Positions 15,451 through 23,180 of a DNA stretch of 38,536 nucleotides are shown in pieces. The notes below the pieces were generated by a model. The model made no database searches, was not told where the DNA came from, and was given only the letters and a program-made list of their open reading frames with translations. Made by a program: the position numbers and the translations under genes. This stretch comes from an uncultured Clostridia bacterium (GTDB taxonomy: Bacteria > Bacillota > Clostridia > Christensenellales > UBA1242). The number at the start of each line of letters is the position of its first letter. The first letter of the stretch is position 1. The DNA is taken from contig CALVWC010000007.1 of the NCBI GenBank assembly GCA_944364445.1, positions 1-38,536 of the forward strand, written 5' to 3'.

Positions 15451-15479
15451 TTGACTTAAGATTTTGTTTTCGCTATAAT
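15451..15479 (+). promoter_or_regulatory. Sigma-A promoter of leuS
   Basis: TTGACT (15451-15456), 17 bases, TATAAT (15474-15479); start of transcription near 15486. The leader is too short for a T-box, so leuS seems not to be T-box controlled here. Confidence 0.85.
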
Positions 15480-15503
15480 TATTTGCAAACGAAGGAGTTT
15501 ATT

Positions 15504-17936
15504 ATGGACTATGTTGCAATTGAAAAAAAGTGGAATAAAATTTGGGAGGACACTAAACTTTATAAATTTGATGAAAAAAAGTTAGATAAAAAATTCTATC
15601 TTCTTGAAATGTTTTCATATCCAAGCGGAGCAAATCTTCATCTTGGACATTGGTGGAATTTTGGACTTTCTGATAGTTTTGGTCGTTTTAAAAGGTTGCA
15701 AGGCTACAATGTTTTTCAACCTATGGGCTTTGACGCATTTGGGCTTCCAGCCGAGAACTATGCCATAAAAACTGGTATTCATCCTGAGGACAGCACAAGG
15801 CACAACATCGCAATTATGGAAAGACAGTTGAAAGCAATGGGTGCGATGTTCAACTGGGAGTATGAGGTTATCACTTGTAATCCTGACTACTATAAGTGGA
15901 CTCAATGGCTTTTTGTGCAACTTTTTAAACATGGGCTTGCTTACCAAAAGGAAGCGCCTGTGAATTTTTGCCCTTCTTGCAACACCACAATTGCTAACGA
16001 GCAGGTTGTGGATGGTGTTTGTGAAAGATGCGGAAGTGAAGTTATCAGAAAAAACATGAAGCAGTGGTTCTTTAAAATCACAAACTATGCAGACGAACTT
16101 TTGAGCGGGCTCGACAAGATTGATTGGCCAGAAAAGACCAAAACACTTCAAAGAAATTGGATTGGCAAAAGTGTGGGCGCTGAGGTTGACTTTAAACTGG
16201 AAAACTCAAATGAAAAATTGACGGTTTTCACCTCGCGTGTTGACACACTTTTTGGTGTCACATTCTTAGTTATTGCTCCAGAGCATAAACTTGTGTCAAA
16301 ACTTGTCACGAAAGAGTGCGAAAAGGATGTGTTAGAATATGTGGAAAAGGCGTCTAAGAAAGATGAAATCACAAGAACAAGCACAACATCACCAAAAACT
16401 GGCGTGTTCACAGGAAGTTATGTTATCAATCCTCTAACAAACGAAAAAGTGCCAGTGTTTGTTGCTGACTATGTTATCTCGACCTATGCAACTGGAATTG
16501 TTATGGGTGTTGCAGGTCATGACGCAAGAGATTTTGACTTTGCAAAGAAATATCATCTTCCAATTAAACAAGTGATTGTGGAGAAAGGAAAGAAAGACAC
16601 TGCTTTGCCATATTGCGAATACGGCGAACTTGTCAACTCTCAAGAATTTTCAGGATTCACAAGCGAAGAGGCAAAAGTTAAGATTGTGGAAAAACTTGAA
16701 AAAATCGGCGCTGGAAGATTTAAAACAAACGTTAGACTTCGCTACTGGTCGGTGGGTAGGCAGAGATATTGGGGTTGTCCTATTCCAATTGTGCATTGCT
16801 CTCATTGTGGTGCGGTTGCAGTTGATGAAAAAGATTTACCTGTTGTTTTGCCACATATAACTGACTATAAACCAGACGGCAAAGGTCCTCTTGGAAAATG
16901 CAAAGAGTTTATGCAAACAACTTGCCCAAAGTGCGGGCGACCTGCCGAGCGTGAGGCTGACACACTTGACACTTTTGTGGACTCTTCTTTCTATCAACTT
17001 AGATATCCAGAGTCTTTGCATAACAACAAGGAAATTTTTAGTCGCGAGTATGTTAATAAAATGCTTCCTGTTAACTGCTATGTGGGCGGAATTGAGCACG
17101 CCACAATGCACTTACTTTATTCGCGTTTTATCACAAAATTTTTGCGAGATATTGGTTGCCTTGATTTTGATGAACCTTTCCAAAGGCTTTTCCATCAAGG
17201 TATGGTGCTTGGTCCAGACGGCAAGAAGATGAGTAAGCGCAACACCTCAAAAACGGCAGATGATTATGTGAACACCTATGGAAGTGACGCGTTAAGGCTT
17301 CACATGATGTTTTCACTTAAATATATTGACGGCGGAATTTGGAACGACGAAGGCTTAAAACACATCAAAGCCTTTATGGAAAGAGTGGAACGCATCGTGC
17401 TGAAATGGCATAAGGAAAAGGGCGACAGCAAAAACTACGGCAGTGCGGAAAAAGAGTTGGATTATGTTTTAAACAGAACCATTAAAGAGGTTGCACAAAA
17501 TTTTGAGTCATTTTCCTTTAACTCTGCAGTGGCAAGGATTATGGAACTTGTGAACGCGATGTATAAATATGACACTTTGAAGGAGAAAAACGCAGAACTT
17601 ATGGAAAAAACTGTGAAAGACCTTCTTGTTATTCTTTCGCCATCAGCACCACACTTCACAGAAGAACTTTGGGAGCAAATAGGGGAAAAATATTCCATTT
17701 TCAATCAAAGATATCCAAGTTTTGACGCATCAAAAATTGTGCTTGATGAAGTGGAAATTGCCGTTCAAATTAATTCTAAAATTGTGGCACGCTTGAATGT
17801 TGGGTCAACTCTATCAAATGAAGAAATTTTAAAAATAGTGAAAAATGATGAAAAAATCTCTGCTTTAATCTCTGGCAAAACGATTATGAAAGAAATTGTT
17901 GTGCCAAAGAGGTTGGTGAATTTGATTGTTAAATAA
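15504..17936 (+). CDS. leuS: Leucyl-tRNA synthetase
   Basis: This 810-residue class I synthetase charges tRNA-Leu. It shows HLGH (residues 46-49) in PSGANLHLGHWWNFG, KMSKR (575-579), a zinc-type knuckle CPSCN...CERCG near residue 160, an editing (CP1) domain with TTSPKTGVFTGSYVINP and VMGVAGHDARDFDFA, and a C-terminal anticodon-binding and tRNA-contact region. Length is normal for bacteria. The start at 15504 is chosen for GAAGGAG just before it; a longer frame from 15483 would start upstream of the predicted transcription start. The gene stands alone, between its own promoter and terminator. Confidence 0.98.
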   Translation: MDYVAIEKKWNKIWEDTKLYKFDEKKLDKKFYLLEMFSYPSGANLHLGHWWNFGLSDSFGRFKRLQGYNVFQPMGFDAFGLPAENYAIKTGIHPEDSTRHNIAIMERQLKAMGAMFNWEYEVITCNPDYYKWTQWLFVQLFKHGLAYQKEAPVNFCPSCNTTIANEQVVDGVCERCGSEVIRKNMKQWFFKITNYADELLSGLDKIDWPEKTKTLQRNWIGKSVGAEVDFKLENSNEKLTVFTSRVDTLFGVTFLVIAPEHKLVSKLVTKECEKDVLEYVEKASKKDEITRTSTTSPKTGVFTGSYVINPLTNEKVPVFVADYVISTYATGIVMGVAGHDARDFDFAKKYHLPIKQVIVEKGKKDTALPYCEYGELVNSQEFSGFTSEEAKVKIVEKLEKIGAGRFKTNVRLRYWSVGRQRYWGCPIPIVHCSHCGAVAVDEKDLPVVLPHITDYKPDGKGPLGKCKEFMQTTCPKCGRPAEREADTLDTFVDSSFYQLRYPESLHNNKEIFSREYVNKMLPVNCYVGGIEHATMHLLYSRFITKFLRDIGCLDFDEPFQRLFHQGMVLGPDGKKMSKRNTSKTADDYVNTYGSDALRLHMMFSLKYIDGGIWNDEGLKHIKAFMERVERIVLKWHKEKGDSKNYGSAEKELDYVLNRTIKEVAQNFESFSFNSAVARIMELVNAMYKYDTLKEKNAELMEKTVKDLLVILSPSAPHFTEELWEQIGEKYSIFNQRYPSFDASKIVLDEVEIAVQINSKIVARLNVGSTLSNEEILKIVKNDEKISALISGKTIMKEIVVPKRLVNLIVK

Positions 17937-17941
17937 AGAAA

Positions 17942-17978
17942 AAGAACATATTGAAATCTCAATATGTTCTTAATTTTT
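17942..17978. terminator. Bidirectional terminator between leuS and the minus-strand gene
   Basis: AAGAACATATTGA and TCAATATGTTCTT form a perfect 13-bp stem around AATC. T-rich tails on both strands let it serve the convergent genes. Confidence 0.92.
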
Positions 17979-17983
17979 AATAT

Positions 17984-18451
17984 TTATTTTTTTATAGTTT
18001 TCTTTTTTGTGGTTGTTTTGGTTTCAACAATAACAACATTTTCTTCTTCATTCGCTTTGTTTTCTTCAATTTCATCAACTGCATCTTGAAGTTCGTTAAC
18101 TTCGCTTTCTAAGTTTGCAAGATATGCAAGTTCTCTTTCTTTTTTATTTTTCTTAATGGTGTAAACAATGGCGTAAACTGCAAACACGATAAGGAAGAAG
18201 CCAAGGGTGATGAGGAAAGAGGAATAGAAATTTGTGCCAATGTCGAAAGTTGCATAAATGTCGATTATCATATATAGCCAGCAGAAAATGGCGATGAATG
18301 GAAAAACAATTCCGTTGAACACCTTTAAAACTGTGGATGAAATCGCCAATCTTTTGATAAGCACAATCGCACCTGCAATGGAAATCACGGTGAACACAAT
18401 TCCCAAAATGAATGCTGCATAACTTTCCACTGATAAGTTATTAAAATCCAT
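17984..18451 (-). CDS. Small membrane protein with coiled-coil acidic tail
   Basis: The start is the ATG at 18451, preceded by GGAGG; a longer frame from 18484 lies upstream of the -10 box. The 155-residue product has three hydrophobic helices (about residues 10-33, 43-65 and 75-98), then a charged coiled coil (KKERELAYLANLESEVNELQ) and a T/K-rich end (TKTTTKKKTIKK). No family is recognised. It could be a membrane anchor or sensor-like accessory. It has its own promoter and shares a terminator with leuS. Confidence 0.65.
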   Translation of the reverse strand: MDFNNLSVESYAAFILGIVFTVISIAGAIVLIKRLAISSTVLKVFNGIVFPFIAIFCWLYMIIDIYATFDIGTNFYSSFLITLGFFLIVFAVYAIVYTIKKNKKERELAYLANLESEVNELQDAVDEIEENKANEEENVVIVETKTTTKKKTIKK

Positions 18452-18474
18452 ATTTACCTCCAATTTATGCTTTA

Positions 18475-18503
18475 ATTTTAGCACACTTAAACTAAATTGT
18501 CAA
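18475..18503 (-). promoter_or_regulatory. Promoter of the minus-strand membrane gene
   Basis: On the minus strand TTGACA (18503-18498), 17 bases, TGC-TAAAAT with -10 at 18480-18475. Confidence 0.8.
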
Positions 18504-18541
18504 TATTCAATTTTAATATTTCTAATATTTTTAAAAAATAT

Positions 18542-18571
18542 TTGCAAAATTGACATATTTTTTATTATAAT
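18542..18571 (+). promoter_or_regulatory. Promoter giving a leaderless mRNA
   Basis: TATAAT at 18566-18571 with TTGCAA 18 bases upstream (18542-18547). The ATG at 18578 begins seven bases after the -10, at the expected +1, and no ribosome binding site is present. A TTGACA at 18550 is too close to this -10 to be used with it. Confidence 0.65.
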
Positions 18572-18577
18572 ATCTAT

Positions 18578-19216
18578 ATGGTAAAGAGAAAAACGAGGTT
18601 AACACTCATATTTTCTGTTTTTGGAGTGGTGCTTTTGGCAGTGCTTGCTGGATTTATCGTTTTCTATTTTGCTTCTCCTGCGATTAAAACAATTCCGCAA
18701 AATCTTAGGATTGAGCAGGACGATGGAGAGTTTTACATTGTTTGCGACTATCAAACCGATTTTGATTACTATTTTGTTATCGAGCAATCCGTTAACGAGG
18801 AATTTGTTTTGCTTAAAGAGGTTAAGTCAGATGTAAACAGGCTTAATCTTCAAGAAAATGGGCTTCTTCTTCATGCTGGAAACATCTTCCGCTTCCGTGT
18901 GGCATTTATTGGCGAAAACGAGGGAACAGGCAGTTATTCCAACAATTTTGTGTGGAAGGTGACGGCGTCTTTTCAAGGAATTTCCGCACATCTCAACGGC
19001 ACAATTCTTTCATGGGATGAAGTTGATTTATGTGACCATTATTTAATTAAAATCACAAATCCAGACACCACCACAAGCGAAATTGAAATTCCTTCCACGC
19101 AAACGAGTTTTGATTTTTCCTCCTATGAAAGTGGACTTTATCAAGTTTATGTGGTTGCGGTTGCCGACAATTTCTATTCCGCTTCCAGCGAGCAATTTAC
19201 CTTTCAAATTATGTGA
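18578..19216 (+). CDS. Membrane-anchored extracytoplasmic protein with two fibronectin-like beta domains
   Basis: This 212-residue protein has a basic N-terminus (MVKRKTR) and one hydrophobic helix (about residues 8-34) with no lipobox or clear signal peptidase site, so it is probably anchored in the membrane with the rest outside. Residues 38-125 and 130-212 each look like a small beta sandwich of fibronectin type III character (DYYFVIEQSVNEEFVLLKEV; GTILSWDEVDLCDHYLIKIT, and YQVYVVAVADNF). The role is unknown; adhesion or wall contact is a guess. Its stop overlaps the likely -35 of the germination operon. Its own mRNA looks leaderless. Confidence 0.65.
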   Translation: MVKRKTRLTLIFSVFGVVLLAVLAGFIVFYFASPAIKTIPQNLRIEQDDGEFYIVCDYQTDFDYYFVIEQSVNEEFVLLKEVKSDVNRLNLQENGLLLHAGNIFRFRVAFIGENEGTGSYSNNFVWKVTASFQGISAHLNGTILSWDEVDLCDHYLIKITNPDTTTSEIEIPSTQTSFDFSSYESGLYQVYVVAVADNFYSASSEQFTFQIM

Positions 19217-19242
19217 TAAATTTTTATTCTTTGTTCATACTA
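19214..19242 (+). promoter_or_regulatory. Sigma-G/F-like promoter of the germinant receptor operon
   Basis: CATACTA (19236-19242) matches the sigma-G -10 form CATANTA, with a TGATA (19214-19218) 17 bases upstream as a fair -35. gerA-type operons are transcribed by sigma-G in Bacillus. Transcription would start near 19249, placing GAGG at the very 5' end of the mRNA. Confidence 0.5.
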
Positions 19243-19267
19243 CCTTTTGAGGTGGTATGATTTTTTT
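19236..19267 (+). promoter_or_regulatory. Terminator-like hairpin containing the gerA start codon
   Basis: CATACTACC and GGTGGTATG form a 9-bp stem (one T-G pair) with loop TTTTGA, followed by A and seven T. The right arm includes the ATG of the gerA subunit. It can act as a terminator for read-through from the gene upstream. Confidence 0.5.
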
Positions 19268-20681
19268 AAATGTTGATAAAAAAATAAAAACAATAAAAAA
19301 ACAACTTCATAATTCCTTTGATGTTGTAGACAGGGTTATTGACATGGAAAATGTCAAGGTGGGGTTTATCTATCTTAAAAGTTTCACTGACAACTTCATT
19401 TTTTCTTCGGCAATCTATGAACCGATAAGCAACTTCCAAGGAAATCTGGATTTTGAAACAATAAAACAACTTATTCAAGCAAACGACACTAAGGAAATTG
19501 AAGAAAAGGATGTTTTGAATAATATTTTGAAGGGAGCGGTGGTTGTTTTTCTTTCTTCCTCCACAAAAATGCTTGCTGTTGACATTCAAAAATTTACCAC
19601 ACGAACGCCAACAGAACCTCCAACTTCACCAGTCATTCAAGGACCGCGTGAGGGATTTACTGAGGATATCAAAACCAACATAGGACTTTTGCGTAAGCGG
19701 TTTTATAGTTCTGACCTTGTGCTTAAAAATCTATCTGTCGGCAGAAAAACAAAAACCACCATTGTGATTGCATACCTTGACAGCGTGGCAAGCAAAAAGG
19801 TTGTGAAAGAGGTGGAAAAGAGAATTAAAAGCATTGACATCGACGGCGTGGTGGATTCGTATTATCTTATGCCATATTTAATTTCAAGACCAAACTCACT
19901 TTTTAAACAGGTTGGGAATTCGGAAAAACCAGATATAGTTTCCTCTAAACTCCTTGAGGGAAGGGTGGCAATTTTGGTGGATAACTCTCCAATGGTTTTG
20001 ACCGTTCCGTTTGTGCTATTAGAGGAACTCCAAAATCCAAACGACTATTACACAAACTACATATATGCTTCTCTTCTTCGTTTCGTTAGGCTTATTGGCG
20101 TGTTTTTGGCACTTCTTGGACCCGGAATTTACATTGCACTTCAACTTTATCACTATAACGTTTTGCCGATAAAATATTTAATCACGATTGCTGATTCCAC
20201 TCAGCAAATTCCCTTCACGCCCTTCATTGAAATCCTCTTTATTTCACTTCTTTTTCAAATTCTTTATGAGGTCAGCCTTCGCTTGCCAAGTTATCTTGGA
20301 CTTGCAACTTCCGTTGTTGGCGCTCTCATTTTGGGCGACACGGGTGTTAAAGCGGGGCTTATTTCTCCACCAGCCGTCATTGTGGTTGCGATTGCCAAAA
20401 TTGCGCTATACACCATTCCAGAGCAGTCGGCACAAATCACTGTTCTTCAATTTTTCTTCCTTTTAATTGGTGCTTCTGTTGGACTTTTAGGGCTTATTGG
20501 TGGCTCAATCTATCTCATTGCATATTTAAATAGTTTAGAGAATTATCACACGCCATACCTTGCTCCATTTTCTCCTTTCATTTTAAAGGATAATAAAGAC
20601 GGACTTGTTCGTGCCTCTTTGCAAAACATGAAAGAACGCCCCTATTCTTTCTCCAACCAAAACCATAGGAGGCAGAAATGA
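19257..20681 (+). CDS. gerAA: Spore germinant receptor, A subunit (GerA family)
   Basis: This 474-residue protein matches the GerA/GerKA family, which in the spore inner membrane senses germinants with the B and C subunits. The N-terminal half is the soluble domain, with RGPREGFTEDIKTNIGLLRKR (about 130-150) and VVDSYYLMPYLISRPNSLF. From about residue 275 come four to five membrane helices, with the family region QQIPFTPFIEILFISLLFQI and PSYLGLATSVVGALILGDTG. The start has GAGG at 19249-19252 close by. The stop overlaps the next ATG as ATGA. A hairpin covers the start codon. Confidence 0.95.
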   Translation: MIFLNVDKKIKTIKKQLHNSFDVVDRVIDMENVKVGFIYLKSFTDNFIFSSAIYEPISNFQGNLDFETIKQLIQANDTKEIEEKDVLNNILKGAVVVFLSSSTKMLAVDIQKFTTRTPTEPPTSPVIQGPREGFTEDIKTNIGLLRKRFYSSDLVLKNLSVGRKTKTTIVIAYLDSVASKKVVKEVEKRIKSIDIDGVVDSYYLMPYLISRPNSLFKQVGNSEKPDIVSSKLLEGRVAILVDNSPMVLTVPFVLLEELQNPNDYYTNYIYASLLRFVRLIGVFLALLGPGIYIALQLYHYNVLPIKYLITIADSTQQIPFTPFIEILFISLLFQILYEVSLRLPSYLGLATSVVGALILGDTGVKAGLISPPAVIVVAIAKIALYTIPEQSAQITVLQFFFLLIGASVGLLGLIGGSIYLIAYLNSLENYHTPYLAPFSPFILKDNKDGLVRASLQNMKERPYSFSNQNHRRQK

Positions 20682-21763
20682 AAGATAGATCAATAAACAT
20701 CTGGCAGGCGGGAATTTTCCTTTTTATCATCATCTTTGCCAACAAAATTTTGGTTTTGCCATCGCTTTTATATTCAGGAGCAAACATCGAGGGGATGTTT
20801 TGCTATCTTATTTCCTTTTTACTGGAAATTGGCTTAATTACACTTTTTATTTTTTTAAAAAGAAAATATCCAACTTATTCATTTTCTAGGCTTGTGAAAG
20901 AAAAGTTAGGCATAATCACACTCAAGATTATCTATGTTTTAATTGCTTTCTTTTTCTTTTGTAAACTTATTTTGATTTATAATGTCACATACATCTTTTT
21001 TAAAGATTTAATCTATAAAACAAGCGGTAATTTCCTTTTTCTTATTTGCTTATTGCCGATTGTTAACTATCTTGCAGTTTGCGACTTGCGTTCGTTTGGA
21101 AGAACGGTGCAACTTTTCTTTCCAGTTATTCTTATCATATTGTTGTTTTGTGTGATAACTTCTTTTATTGGAATTGATGGTATGCCGTTGTTTTTTCAAT
21201 CTGATGCATCTGATGTTTTCCTTACAACCATTAAACATACAACCGCGTTTGGAGATGTTATCTTTTTGTTTCTTTTTATGGATAAGATTGAATTTAAAAA
21301 GGGGGACGGCAAAAAACTTTTCTTTTTAAGTTCGCTTGCCATGATTTTTGTTTGCTTGATTATGCTTGCTTTCTACTTTTCTTATACCTACACATCATTT
21401 ATGCATCCATACGCAATTTTTGAAATTTTGGGGAATGTCAAAGATTATGGAGGACTTGGGCGAATTGATGTTGTGGCAGTTATTATTGTTATGATTTTAA
21501 CTTATCTTCAAATGGGGGTGTATTTAAAATGTTTCACCTTAAGTTTTCATGTTGTCTTTCCGAAACTATCCGATGCGTATGCTTTAACCACTTTTAACAC
21601 CATTTTTCTTATTCTTGTTTTCTTGCTTATAAGAAACTTGGAAAGAACAATAACCTATGGCGAAAATTTTTTACCATATATTTCACTTATTTCCTTTGTG
21701 CTTATCCCTCTTTGCGTCATAGTGTTTTTGGTGATTAGGAGGAATAAAAATGGCAAGAATTAA
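20678..21763 (+). CDS. gerAB: Spore germinant receptor, B subunit (GerAB-type permease)
   Basis: This 361-residue polytopic protein belongs to the endospore germination permease family (amino acid/polyamine/organocation fold) that forms the ligand-binding channel of germinant receptors. About ten membrane helices are seen. The N-terminal SINIWQAGIFLFIIIFANKI is typical. AGGAGG lies just before the ATG, which overlaps the A-subunit stop by four bases, so the three subunits are made in step. It overlaps the C-subunit gene by 14 bases. Confidence 0.92.
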   Translation: MKDRSINIWQAGIFLFIIIFANKILVLPSLLYSGANIEGMFCYLISFLLEIGLITLFIFLKRKYPTYSFSRLVKEKLGIITLKIIYVLIAFFFFCKLILIYNVTYIFFKDLIYKTSGNFLFLICLLPIVNYLAVCDLRSFGRTVQLFFPVILIILLFCVITSFIGIDGMPLFFQSDASDVFLTTIKHTTAFGDVIFLFLFMDKIEFKKGDGKKLFFLSSLAMIFVCLIMLAFYFSYTYTSFMHPYAIFEILGNVKDYGGLGRIDVVAVIIVMILTYLQMGVYLKCFTLSFHVVFPKLSDAYALTTFNTIFLILVFLLIRNLERTITYGENFLPYISLISFVLIPLCVIVFLVIRRNKNGKN

Positions 21764-23000
21764 AGAATATTTAAAAATATTAACCAAATCACCAATCATT
21801 CTTATTGCCATTTTCACCATCTTGACATTTGGCAGTGTTTCACTTGGCAAGAACGCTGAGATTAATCAATATGCCATTGTGACGGCGATTGGAATTGATA
21901 AAGCCGAAAACAGCGACAATGAAGTGGAAATTTCTCTTTTAATCTTTGTTCCTGTGGCTCAGCAAAGTTTCACGGAAAAATACAAAGTCATCAAGGCAAA
22001 AGGTGAAAGCGTTTCGGAGGCGATCGATTTCGCTGGGCTTTCCATAGGCAGAAGAGTTGGGCTTAACCATGTGAAAATTTTGGTTATTAATGAGGAATAT
22101 TTCAACGAAAATGCTTCGGTGGAAATGGACTTTTTGGTGCGTGATAAAAATTTGGCGCTCTCAACTTCCGTGGTATGCACAGACGCAAAAGCCAGCGAGT
22201 TTTTGGAGGCGGTGGAGAAACTTGACAGTGAAGGGTCTATTAAAATTGATGATATAATTGAATTTAATAATGAATATGTATATTCTAATGAAAGCACGCT
22301 GGAAACCTTCTATAAAGGGCTTTATGGACCGAGTAAGTCTTCGCTTGTTTCCTTTATTGCTTTAAGCGAAAATTCTGACGAGGGTGTGACGGTTTCGGCA
22401 AATAATGGCGAGGGACAGGCGGGAAACAGTGGTTCTCAAAATTCTTCTCAAAGCGAAAAAACCATTCAAAACGACGGCTCCACAATTCTTTGCCGAGAGG
22501 GAAGAGAGGTTTGTCATCTAAACAGTGAAGATATGAAAAAAATCAACTTCTTAAGAGGAAGTTTTGCGAAGGGAGCAATCACCATTGAAAATTTTAGTGA
22601 TGATGTTTTCCATGATGCTAGACTGACTTTTGATATTTATGAGTCTTATATTAATAAACGCGTCAAATTTGAAAACAACATACCTATTGTGAACACCGAT
22701 GTGCGAGTTTTTGTTAAATTGACTGAGGCAAAGGAAAATGACCTTGAAATTAAAGAAAATGTGGATTATAAAAATATGTCAACAGAGGCCGTGAACGCAC
22801 TTGAAAAGGAGATAAAAAATTTAATAAAAGAGGGGCTTGATATCTTGCGAGAAAATCAATGCGACATAATTGATGTTTACACTCTTTTATATAACCATGA
22901 CCCTAATGCCATGCAAAAATTTTTAAAATCGTTGGAAGACGAGGAGGATTATTTAAACCATATCATCTTTAAAATCAGTCCTCAAATTTATTCTAGTTGA
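21750..23000 (+). CDS. gerAC: Spore germinant receptor, C subunit (Ger(x)C family) lacking a lipobox
   Basis: This 416-residue protein carries the family signature NQYAIVTAIGIDK (about residues 38-50), followed by the GerAC domains (VGLNHVKILVINEEYF; the C-terminal half with NTDVRVFVKLTEA and AVNALEKEIKNLIKEGLDI). GerAC proteins are lipoproteins with a cysteine shortly before this signature. Here the membrane helix (LTKSPIILIAIFTILTFGSV) leads to SLGKNAEINQYA with no cysteine, so it may be anchored by an uncut helix. Residues ~205-245 are a low-complexity S/N/G/Q insert. AGGAGG precedes the ATG inside the B-subunit gene. Confidence 0.9.
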   Translation: MARIKEYLKILTKSPIILIAIFTILTFGSVSLGKNAEINQYAIVTAIGIDKAENSDNEVEISLLIFVPVAQQSFTEKYKVIKAKGESVSEAIDFAGLSIGRRVGLNHVKILVINEEYFNENASVEMDFLVRDKNLALSTSVVCTDAKASEFLEAVEKLDSEGSIKIDDIIEFNNEYVYSNESTLETFYKGLYGPSKSSLVSFIALSENSDEGVTVSANNGEGQAGNSGSQNSSQSEKTIQNDGSTILCREGREVCHLNSEDMKKINFLRGSFAKGAITIENFSDDVFHDARLTFDIYESYINKRVKFENNIPIVNTDVRVFVKLTEAKENDLEIKENVDYKNMSTEAVNALEKEIKNLIKEGLDILRENQCDIIDVYTLLYNHDPNAMQKFLKSLEDEEDYLNHIIFKISPQIYSS

Positions 23001-23018
23001 AAAATTGACAATTTTTTT
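23001..23018 (+). terminator. Weak terminator-like hairpin after gerC
   Basis: AAAATT, GAC loop, AATTTT and a T-run. The stem is short and AT-only, so it may leak. Confidence 0.35.
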
Positions 23019-23081
23019 GAAAAAAGTGTTTAAGTTTGGTTGTTTTATTTTTTCTTTTATGTTAAAATAAAGTCGTTATTG

Positions 23082-23087
23082 TATAAT
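23082..23087 (+). promoter_or_regulatory. -10 box of ftsH
   Basis: TATAAT at 23082-23087; no convincing -35 at 17 bases. Transcription would start near 23094, about 58 bases before ftsH. Confidence 0.5.
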
Positions 23088-23102
23088 AATGAGGAAACAC
23101 AA

Positions 23103-23180
23103 ATGCTTTATTTAATTTTGTTGTTTACTTTTAAATTTTTAAGGAGAGTTTATGAACGAGAAAAAACAGGGCGGATTTAA
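23103..23180 (+). CDS. 25-codon upstream reading frame overlapping the ftsH start
   Basis: An ATG at 23103 with GAGG eight bases before it opens a 25-codon frame ([20 protein letters not shown]...) that ends at 23180, 28 bases inside ftsH in another frame. The predicted transcription start lies at the edge of its binding site, so translation is uncertain. Confidence 0.25.
   Translation: MLYLILLFTFKFLRRVYEREKTGRI

Noticed and set aside
15451..15503. Possible T-box or leader control of leuS
   Set aside because: The promoter lies only ~18-50 bases before the start, which leaves no room for a T-box.
15615..16151. 178-residue minus-strand reading frame in leuS
   Set aside because: It is antisense to the catalytic core of leuS, with no start signals.
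18550..18578. TTGACA at 18550-18555 as -35 for the gene at 18578
   Set aside because: It is only ten bases from the good TATAAT; paired at 17 bases it would need TATCTA as -10, which is poor and would place the start inside the gene.
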